Positions 1 through 4,041 of a stretch of DNA of 8,847 nt are shown one piece after another. Each line of letters starts with the position of its first letter. Position 1 is the stretch's first letter. The notes under the pieces are model-generated. The model did not search any database. It was not told the DNA's origin and saw only the letters and a list, made by a program, of their open reading frames with translations. The stretch covers positions 1 to 8,847 of the forward strand of contig RFFU01000044.1 in assembly GCA_003697085.1 (NCBI GenBank), in the 5' to 3' direction. This stretch comes from Candidatus Hydrogenedentota bacterium. GTDB lineage: Bacteria; UBA8481; J006. The translations under genes and the position numbers were made by a program.

Positions 1-539
1 AGAAGATGGTAGGGAAGCGGCGGCATTTCATCTTGGTCAACAAAGTCTTCGGGGTGAGTTCCGGTGCCGTTTTTCCGGAAGGTGCCGTCTTTTTCGACCC
101 AGGCGATATTTCGCAGATCCTCAAAGGAACGTCCCTCCGCCAATCTTCGAACGAGATTGCGAAACGTAACCTCGCCCTCCCCCATTACGACGATGTCCAC
201 GCAGGGATGGCGAGCCGTTGTTTCAGGAACGAGTGTGGGATGGTTCCCTCCCCAAACGATGGGCACCTCCGGCGCAGCCTCACGCACGACTCGAGCCGCG
301 AGCAGCCCGCCCTTGATCTGGGTGCCGGTCATCGAGGAAATGCCAACGCAAAGGGTATCGTCATCCAAGGTCCGCCGAAGACGCTCGCGCCAATCGTCAT
401 GAACCCTTTGATCGATAATCTCCACGTCAAAATCAGCTGTCAGCGTCGCCGCGGTTTGAAGCAACGAGAGCGGGAGCCAGACGGAAAGCCCCTTCAGATC
501 GAGTCCCGTGAAGGGATAGAAAAGGACGACCCGTCCCAT
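1..539 (-). CDS. B12-binding radical-SAM protein, N-terminal part (cut by window edge)
   Basis: This reading frame stays open from ATG at 539 to the left edge, giving 179 residues without a stop; the 3' part is outside the window. What is visible is a Rossmann-like cobalamin-binding domain of the type placed before radical-SAM domains (BchE-like proteins, B12-dependent methylases). Signs are a VVLFYPF first strand (residues 4-10), GISSMTG (66-72), IVWGGNHPTL (94-103), DIVVMGEGE (115-123) and a closing PPLPYHL segment that usually leads into the radical-SAM barrel. The CxxxCxxC cluster would lie beyond the edge, so the catalytic class and substrate cannot be stated. GTG at 551 is an alternative in-frame start; the ATG has only a close AGGG upstream. 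It begins 29 bases after the cupin gene, so the two are probably co-transcribed. Family assignment is by motif recognition. Confidence 0.85.
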   Translation of the reverse strand, partial: MGRVVLFYPFTGLDLKGLSVWLPLSLLQTAATLTADFDVEIIDQRVHDDWRERLRRTLDDDTLCVGISSMTGTQIKGGLLAARVVREAAPEVPIVWGGNHPTLVPETTARHPCVDIVVMGEGEVTFRNLVRRLAEGRSFEDLRNIAWVEKDGTFRKNGTGTHPEDFVDQDEMPPLPYHL

Positions 540-568
540 ATCCCTAAACACTCGTCTTCGGTTTCATC

Positions 569-838
569 TCATCCGAAACGATAATGTTTCCGCACCGGCT
601 CATGAATTCTCCATTCGCACTCCAGTCCTTCCGGAAAAATCACGAGGTCTCCTTCGCCGAAGGACACTTCCCCCTCCGCCGTCTTTACGGTCACCCGCCC
701 TTCCAAAATCAGACATGTCTCTCTCTCCTCGTACCGCCACGGGAAGGTCGCCGGCCCGTGCTCCCAGATCGGCCACGCGCGAATCCCCTTCTCTTCGATC
801 TCTTCCTCGCTCGGTTTCCGTATCTCGATCTTCGCCAT
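569..838 (-). CDS. Small cupin protein (DUF861/cupin_3 family)
   Basis: The gene encodes 89 residues. The start at 838 is chosen because a strong GGGAGGAAGG ribosome binding site precedes it; the frame is open further upstream to 964 but that extension resembles no protein and lies over the promoter. The core is a single beta-barrel cupin: FPWRYEERETCLILEG (residues 32-47), then GEGDLVIFPEGL (61-72), CEW (74-76) and the typical ending PVRKHYRFG (81-89). The size and these signatures fit the stand-alone DUF861 proteins related to ureidoglycine aminohydrolase and EutQ. The first motif lacks the paired histidines of metal-binding cupins, so metal use is doubtful. The function of these small members is generally unknown. 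It is the first gene of a likely two-gene unit with the B12/radical-SAM gene. Confidence 0.85.
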   Translation of the reverse strand: MAKIEIRKPSEEEIEEKGIRAWPIWEHGPATFPWRYEERETCLILEGRVTVKTAEGEVSFGEGDLVIFPEGLECEWRIHEPVRKHYRFG

Positions 839-888
839 CTTCGATCCTTCCTCCCTTCTCCGCGCCGAACTTCGCTTCCAGAGACTCC

Positions 889-906
889 ATTCCCACCGCT
901 GGGAAT
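889..906 (-). promoter_or_regulatory. Hairpin in the predicted leader of the cupin gene
   Basis: ATTCCCA (889-895) and TGGGAAT (900-906) form a perfect 7-bp stem with a 4-base CCGC loop. It lies between the predicted transcription start and the ribosome binding site of the cupin gene, about 50 bases before its start codon. No T-run follows, so it is not a terminator. A regulatory role is possible but unproven. Confidence 0.3.
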
Positions 907-955
907 TTTCACCCCGGCTCGAGAAAATCATTTTCCTGTTGCTCTTTCTTCCTCC

Positions 956-984
956 ATTGTACACGCTCTCTTGGAATCAAGCAA
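956..984 (-). promoter_or_regulatory. Likely sigma70-type promoter for the cupin/radical-SAM unit
   Basis: On the minus strand TTGCTT (979-984) is followed after exactly 17 bases by TACAAT (956-961), a 5/6 match to the -10 consensus; the -35 matches 3/6. Transcription would begin near 949, leaving a leader of about 110 bases before the cupin ATG at 838. The prediction rests on consensus match and position only. Confidence 0.5.
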
Positions 985-1111
985 ATTCCGACTCTGAAAG
1001 GGGGAAAATCATCGCGGGCGGAGAGAACCTTTTCCAACGCGCGACCGGAAGACGCGACGAAGTCGGAATACCTTGAATCTTCTCCGTGCCGCCTCTGGAA
1101 AGGACTAGACA

Positions 1112-1654
1112 ATGCGAACGCGAAAAGACATTTCCTTTCTCGTTCAGATTCCGAATCCCTCTCATCCGGTCACCGTGGAAAGCGGTCCCGTCATTGTCGA
1201 GGATCTTCCTGTTCTTCGAAGACTCCACGCCGGAATTCGACTCTCCTCCTTCGAACCGGAGGATGAGGTTCATGTCAGAAGATTGCGTCTGGAGGGAAGA
1301 CTTCGATTTCGTATCACCGATTCCTGCGCCCGCTGCTTGAAGGAAACCTCCAAGAATTTCGTCACGACCTTCCTTTCAATGATCGATCTCTCCGAAAGAA
1401 CGGTCACCGCGCTCGACCTCCATTCGCCTCCTGAACCCGGCGGATACCGCCGCGTGGGGGAAGAATACATCGACCTTCGCGACGAGATACTTCAACGGAT
1501 TCATCTCGAATTTCCGCGAAAAATACTCTGCCGCTCCGATTGTCGCGGACTCTGTCCGAACTGCGGCCACGATCTCAACACCGGTTCTTGCTCTTGCCCT
1601 CCGCCCGAACCAGACGGTCCCTTCGCGGCCCTGAAGAACTGGATTCTCGACTGA
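1112..1654 (+). CDS. DUF177 / YceD-family zinc-ribbon-like protein
   Basis: A 180-residue protein, a usual length for DUF177. The family is linked to 23S rRNA accumulation and ribosome biogenesis, and its gene is typically found directly before rpmF. Diagnostic residues are a CARC pair (C72, C75) and a second cysteine-rich block: C140, C144, C148, C151, C160 and C162, including the signature GLCPNCGHDLN (146-156), then FAALKNW near the end (171-177). The cysteine pairs suggest a zinc-binding knuckle. The ATG at 1112 has an AAGGA site 7-8 bases upstream. The striking feature is the neighbourhood: no L32 gene follows, and the next 667 bases are repeats. It is transcribed divergently from the cupin gene. 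I found no convincing promoter in 839-1111 for this strand. Confidence 0.9.
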   Translation: MRTRKDISFLVQIPNPSHPVTVESGPVIVEDLPVLRRLHAGIRLSSFEPEDEVHVRRLRLEGRLRFRITDSCARCLKETSKNFVTTFLSMIDLSERTVTALDLHSPPEPGGYRRVGEEYIDLRDEILQRIHLEFPRKILCRSDCRGLCPNCGHDLNTGSCSCPPPEPDGPFAALKNWILD

Positions 1655-1680
1655 TTTCTCGGCTTCCATTCAAGGAGAAA

Positions 1681-1695
1681 CCTCTTGAGAAGAGG
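1681..1695 (+). repeat. Short perfect hairpin ahead of the hexamer repeat
   Basis: CCTCTT (1681-1686) and AAGAGG (1690-1695) pair perfectly around a 3-base GAG loop, 27 bases after the DUF177 stop codon. There is no T-run, so it is not a classic terminator. Its right arm runs straight into the first GGG of the hexamer array. Confidence 0.4.
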
Positions 1696-1735
1696 GCAAG
1701 GGCAAGGGCAAGGGCAAGGGCAAGGGCAAGGGCAA
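1694..1735 (+). repeat. GGGCAA hexamer tandem repeat, 7 copies, G-quadruplex motif
   Basis: Seven perfect head-to-tail copies of GGGCAA occupy 1694-1735, followed by a partial copy (GGCAA). Every third base run is GGG with 3-base CAA spacers, so the + strand satisfies the canonical G3N1-7 quadruplex rule with three G-runs to spare. The array begins 39 bases after the DUF177 stop codon, so it would lie in that gene's 3' untranslated RNA. Perfect copies imply recent expansion or ongoing slippage. It does not lie within a recognisable gene. Confidence 0.9.
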
Positions 1736-1784
1736 GGCAAAAGGAAAAAGGGAAAAGGAAAAACGGAAAAGGGAACAGAAGATT
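1736..1784 (+). repeat. Polypurine low-complexity tract
   Basis: Directly after the hexamers the sequence is almost only A and G, built of irregular AAGG, AAAAGG and AAAAAGGG units with only three C bases. It looks like a decayed continuation of the tandem array or an independent low-complexity tract. Confidence 0.6.
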
Positions 1785-1814
1785 CGGCGCGTAGACTCTC
1801 CAGTCTGCGAATCA

Positions 1815-1825
1815 CCGATCCGCCC
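1815..1825 (+). repeat. Left copy of an 11-bp direct repeat flanking the element
   Basis: CCGATCCGCCC lies five bases outside the left arm and recurs in the same orientation at 2029-2039. It could be a remnant of a target-site duplication or of an older duplicated unit. Confidence 0.5.
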
Positions 1826-1829
1826 GTCG

Positions 1830-2019
1830 TGTCATTCCGAGGAGGCAGCGGGCCGACGAGGAATCCCCCACGAGTGCTGACAACCGCCTCGTTCTCCCTC
1901 GCCCCTCGGGGGAGAGGGTTGGGGGTGAGGTGAGCGCATCGGCACCACGGCGGGATACCACGTGAAGGGGATTCCTCGCGGAGCCTGTCCCGAGCGAATG
2001 CGAGGGGCTCGGAATGACA
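1830..2019. repeat. Inverted-arm repeat element (REP/MITE-like)
   Basis: The left arm runs from TGTCATTCCGAG (1830-1841) to GAGGAATCCCC (1858-1868); the right arm is its inverse, GGGGATTCCTC (1967-1977) to CTCGGAATGACA (2008-2019). Arm ends are identical, but the middles differ in length (16 versus 30 bases), so each arm is itself a two-ended unit. Between them lie a GC-rich hairpin and G-rich runs (1893-1930). Units of the form TCATTCCGAG...GAGGAATC are, from memory, a common dispersed repeat type in environmental bacterial genomes. There is no transposase gene, so this would be a non-autonomous element or a pair of dispersed repeats. Confidence 0.65.
1893..1930 (+). repeat. GC-rich hairpin and G-run inside the inverted-arm element
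   Basis: TCTCCC (1893-1898) pairs with GGGAGA (1910-1915), and further CCCC/GGGG pairing is possible in the loop. Behind it lie G-runs at 1916-1918 and 1921-1925. The combination of CCCTC, GGGGGAGAGGG and GGGGGTGAGG resembles a GC-rich intergenic repeat seen in many bacteria. It forms the centre of the larger element. Confidence 0.5.
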
Positions 2020-2028
2020 ACGCGGACG

Positions 2029-2039
2029 CCGATCCGCCC
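2029..2039 (+). repeat. Right copy of an 11-bp direct repeat flanking the element
   Basis: CCGATCCGCCC, identical to 1815-1825, begins nine bases outside the right arm. The unequal distances from the arm ends mean it is not a clean insertion footprint. Confidence 0.5.
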
Positions 2040-2085
2040 TTCGCAGGTTGGAGAACCTCCGCCTCCCGTTCGCCGTATTATGGAG

Positions 2086-2105
2086 CACGGACACTCTTGT
2101 CCGCG
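2086..2105. repeat. Small hairpin, CGGACA/TGTCCG
   Basis: CGGACA (2088-2093) and TGTCCG (2098-2103) form a perfect 6-bp stem with a CTCT loop; a C-G pair beyond one mismatch extends it to 2086/2105. No T-run follows. Short hairpins of the type GGACA-loop-TGTCC are, from memory, found as dispersed intergenic repeats in several environmental phyla, which fits the repeat-rich surroundings. Confidence 0.45.
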
Positions 2106-2176
2106 AAGGGACGGTAGAGAAAAGGAGACAGAACGATGCTATCGCGGACCGTAGGCGCAACCGTTCGGGCGCCCTT

Positions 2177-2187
2177 TGTCATTCCGA
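2177..2187 (+). repeat. Lone copy of the repeat-arm end
   Basis: TGTCATTCCGA repeats exactly the first 11 bases of the arms at 1830 and 2019. No matching GAGGAATC end is clear downstream (only a weak GAAGAATTTT), so this is either a decayed third unit or a fragment. Confidence 0.4.
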
Positions 2188-2214
2188 TTCCGTGTCTTGG
2201 GAAGAATTTTTCTC

Positions 2215-2244
2215 TTGTTTTTCCTCCGCCGTTCGTGCTAAAAA
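2215..2244 (+). promoter_or_regulatory. Possible promoter of the small lipoprotein gene
   Basis: TTGTTT (2215-2220) and TAAAAA (2239-2244) are separated by 18 bases, with a TG one base before the -10 (extended -10 form). Each box is only a partial consensus match. Transcription would start near 2251, about 70 bases before the lipoprotein ATG. Confidence 0.3.
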
Positions 2245-2321
2245 GCTGCCGATGCAGAGTGACCTCCGTACCGTATTCCTCCTTCGGTGAGTGCGGGGGG
2301 AAGAGAAAGGAAACGTGTACG

Positions 2322-2519
2322 ATGCTTCAGAAAATTCGCGATCAATCCCTCTTCATCCTGGGACTCACCGCACTCTTTTTTTTCCTGGCGGGTTGCGGTA
2401 GCGGAAAGATCGATTATCGAAAGGAGTTGGTCCGCGGAGATATGAATATCCAGGCAAGCGCTCGGGAATATGAAACTCCACCGCGGACCCGACCGGACGG
2501 GGCGGTTCCGCGGGACTAG
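2322..2519 (+). CDS. Small predicted lipoprotein
   Basis: A 65-residue protein of unknown function. Residues 1-9 form the n-region (K4, R6), residues 10-22 are strongly hydrophobic (LFILGLTALFFFL) and LAGC at 22-25 is a clear lipobox, so signal peptidase II cleavage before C25 would leave a 41-residue lipid-anchored peptide. The mature part is polar, with IDYRKEL (30-36) and a proline/arginine-rich end; I see no known domain. The same frame is open upstream to an ATG at 2136 that has a good AAAGGAG site, but that start would bury the signal peptide at residue 63 and read through repeat DNA. The ATG at 2322 has AAGGA about 10 bases upstream and is preferred. It converges with the response-regulator gene, 97 bases away, and no strong terminator is visible between them. 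Confidence 0.6.
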   Translation: MLQKIRDQSLFILGLTALFFFLAGCGSGKIDYRKELVRGDMNIQASAREYETPPRTRPDGAVPRD

Positions 2520-2616
2520 TCTCTCTTTTTCGTTTTCCTTGTGATTCCTCTCTGGGCTCTCTGCCCTCCGTGGTTCTTTTTGCGGGCCGTGCGGGAGTCC
2601 GATTTGCGAACGGAAT

Positions 2617-3105
2617 TTATGTTTCCCGAGGCGCTCCCACGGCACTTTCGATCTCCTGGCGGACCAACAGCGCCGTTTCTTCATCAACCGGCTCGTGACG
2701 CCGCCGCCCACTCGAATCCCCCACCACCCGATCTATGGCCGTCAGGAGTGAATTGAATCCGCTGGTCTTCATCACGAAATCATCCGCCCCAACATCGAAG
2801 CCCAACTGCCTCTCCTCTTCATCGACAAAAACAGCGGAAAACAAAACTATGGGAACGTCGTAGAGTTCGGGATCATGTCGCAAATAACGGCACGCCTGGT
2901 ACCCGTCGACTCCCGGCATAAGAAGATCTAGTACTACGACAGACGGACGTTCTTTTTTTGCGGCTCGAATAGCCTCCCAACCGTTTGGGACACTAATTAC
3001 AGTATATCCTTCCCCTTCGAGCCAGAAGGATAGTATGTCCCTCATGTCAGTGTCGTCCTCGGCCAGGATTAACCTGTGCCCTTTCTCTTTCGCAGACGCG
3101 TTCAT
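2617..3105 (-). CDS. Single-domain response regulator (CheY-like receiver)
   Basis: A 162-residue protein. The receiver domain fills residues 10 to about 128: acidic pair E16, D17, D18; phospho-acceptor D60 in VVVLDLLMPGVDG (56-68); the threonine/serine switch at S90; and conserved K113. The remaining 35 residues form a short polar tail without a recognisable DNA-binding or enzymatic domain, so output is probably through protein contact. The start at 3105 is chosen because the predicted promoter places transcription start near 3124, only about 20 bases upstream, and a GGAG lies 11 bases before the ATG. The frame continues open to a TTG at 3276, but that stretch overlaps the promoter. No histidine kinase is adjacent, so it is an orphan regulator. 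It lies downstream of the rib operon on the same strand but has its own promoter. Confidence 0.9.
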   Translation of the reverse strand: MNASAKEKGHRLILAEDDTDMRDILSFWLEGEGYTVISVPNGWEAIRAAKKERPSVVVLDLLMPGVDGYQACRYLRHDPELYDVPIVLFSAVFVDEEERQLGFDVGADDFVMKTSGFNSLLTAIDRVVGDSSGRRRHEPVDEETALLVRQEIESAVGAPRET

Positions 3106-3130
3106 TTTCGCGTATTCTCCATCACTAATA

Positions 3131-3159
3131 ATTTTATGGATTGAATGGCTCTTTTTCAA
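3131..3159 (-). promoter_or_regulatory. Strong sigma70-type promoter of the response regulator
   Basis: On the minus strand TTGAAA (3154-3159) and TAAAAT (3131-3136) are spaced by exactly 17 bases, matching 4/6 and 5/6 of consensus. It sits in an AT-rich island (about 3110-3260) unlike the GC-rich surroundings. Predicted transcription start is near 3124, just before the GGAG ribosome binding site of the ATG at 3105. This is the best promoter candidate in the window. Confidence 0.65.
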
Positions 3160-3305
3160 CCTTGAAGTTTGTATCTTTTCACTGTGATTTTTGTCCGCTT
3201 TTATTTTGGATCGCGGACGTCCTATTTTTGATTTTATTTGAGTTCGAGTTTTCCCGCCCGATTTTCGCTGGAACAATGTGAATTGGCTACCTACTCGAAA
3301 ACATC

Positions 3306-3343
3306 GGATGCCCCTGAACTCTCAGGATGCCCCTAAACTCTCA
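3306..3343. repeat. 19-bp tandem duplication across the deacetylase stop codon
   Basis: Two head-to-tail copies of a 19-base unit starting GGATGCCCCT and ending CTCTCA occupy 3306-3324 and 3325-3343, differing by one base (3316 versus 3335). The second copy ends with the deacetylase stop codon (3341-3343). The near-identity suggests a recent slippage duplication in the 3' flank; the protein is unaffected. Confidence 0.85.
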
Positions 3344-4039
3344 GCGATAATTTCTCTCCAATAAATCGCTGACGGTTACTAAATCGAAGCCGCGAGCCTG
3401 GAGCAGATCGAGCAGGACCGGCAAAGCCTCGACGGTCGAGCGATGCGTGTCATGCAACAAAATTATCGACCCCGGCTCGACTTCCCTTCCGATCCGCTCC
3501 CATATCTTCCTCTCTCCCGGCTTCATCCAGTCCTTAGGGTCGATCGACCACATCACGACCAACTCGACATCCGTCCGCGAGAGGTCACGGAGCACGGAGA
3601 AGGAAATGCTTCCTCCCGGCGGGCGGAAAAGCACCGGCGGAACTCCGCATCCTTTCTCAATCGCGTCCCCGGCCATTGAAATCTCCAGGATTCGCTGTTG
3701 CGACGAGAGTTTCGTAAACGCGTGATGGTGAAACCCGTGACTTCCAATCTCGTGTCCTTCGTCGAGCATTCGTTTCAGGATTTTCTCGTTTCCCTCCACT
3801 CGTTCTCCAAGCACGAAGAACGTCGCATGGGCATCGGCATAGGAGAGGATATCGAGCACGCGTGGGGTCCAACGAGGATCAGGGCCGTCGTCGAAGGTGA
3901 CAGCCACGCGCGGAACATCGGTCGGTCCCGACCACGTTACCTCGACTCCCCTTTCGGCGGGACTCGTCGAAGGAGCGAAGGAAAAGATGAGAAGGAAGGC
4001 GAAGGTCCATGGGATCCGAGTGAGCCGAATACGGCTCAC
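3341..4039 (-). CDS. Secreted polysaccharide deacetylase (NodB homology, CE4)
   Basis: A 232-residue metal-dependent deacetylase that removes N- or O-acetyl groups from a polysaccharide such as peptidoglycan, chitin-like polymer or an exopolysaccharide; the substrate cannot be read from sequence. A signal peptide is visible: basic N-terminus, hydrophobic FAFLLIFSF (13-21) and a likely cleavage after SPA (26-28). All five CE4 motifs are present: TFDDGPD (48-54; D50 base, D51 metal), SHGFHHH (100-106; H101, H105 metal), RPPGG (139-143), DPKDW (167-171) and ILLHD (193-197; H196). It should be active outside the cytoplasm. The start is GTG at 4039, overlapping the TPR stop codon (GTGA) and buried in a 10-bp hairpin, so translation is probably coupled to the upstream gene. 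It is the last gene of the riboflavin/nusB/TPR operon. Confidence 0.92.
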   Translation of the reverse strand: MSRIRLTRIPWTFAFLLIFSFAPSTSPAERGVEVTWSGPTDVPRVAVTFDDGPDPRWTPRVLDILSYADAHATFFVLGERVEGNEKILKRMLDEGHEIGSHGFHHHAFTKLSSQQRILEISMAGDAIEKGCGVPPVLFRPPGGSISFSVLRDLSRTDVELVVMWSIDPKDWMKPGERKIWERIGREVEPGSIILLHDTHRSTVEALPVLLDLLQARGFDLVTVSDLLERNYR

Positions 4040-4041
4040 TC
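4018..4041 (-). promoter_or_regulatory. Start-codon hairpin at the TPR/deacetylase junction
   Basis: In the mRNA, GAGUGAGCCG (4041-4032) and CGGCUCACUC (4027-4018) form a perfect 10-bp stem with a UAUU loop. The 5' arm contains both the TPR stop (UGA, 4038-4036) and the deacetylase start (GUG, 4039-4037). The GGGAG ribosome binding site lies just upstream, unpaired. A ribosome finishing the TPR gene would open the stem, so the structure looks built for strict translational coupling. The pairing is seen directly; the role is inferred. Confidence 0.6.

Larger units (their letters stand above)
1655..2321. other. Gene-poor, repeat-rich intergenic region
   Basis: These 667 bases separate the DUF177 gene from the small lipoprotein gene. 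I find no recognisable protein in any frame; the open frames here are low-complexity translations of repeats. From left to right the region holds a short hairpin (1681-1695), a hexamer tandem repeat (1694-1735), a polypurine stretch (1736-1784), an inverted-arm element (1830-2019) between two 11-bp direct repeats, a small hairpin (2086-2105), a lone arm end (2177-2187) and a weak promoter candidate (2215-2244). rpmF, expected after a DUF177 gene, is absent. Confidence 0.8.

Noticed and set aside
6-584. Open frame of 192 codons on the + strand
   Set aside because: The minus strand encodes a clear B12-binding domain there, so this is its antisense shadow; it shows no known motif.
1694-1735. Tandem array considered as a CRISPR
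   Set aside because: Units are six bases with no spacers, so it is a simple tandem repeat.
1685-1933. Plus-strand frame with a Gly-Gln repeat stretch
   Set aside because: It is a translation of the GGGCAA array and following repeats, with no ribosome binding site and no recognisable protein.
1501-2160. Minus-strand frame with a Pro-Cys repeat stretch
   Set aside because: The repeat is just the hexamer array translated; the rest reads through repeat elements and antisense to DUF177.
2546-2575. GGGC/GCCC hairpin with a T-run as a terminator between lipoprotein and response regulator
   Set aside because: The stem has only four pairs and the T-run is 12 or more bases away; the sequence looks more like low-complexity CTCTG-type DNA.
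3106-3276. N-terminal extension of the response regulator
   Set aside because: It would start at TTG without a ribosome binding site and would overlap a near-consensus promoter; receiver domains normally begin near the ATG at 3105.
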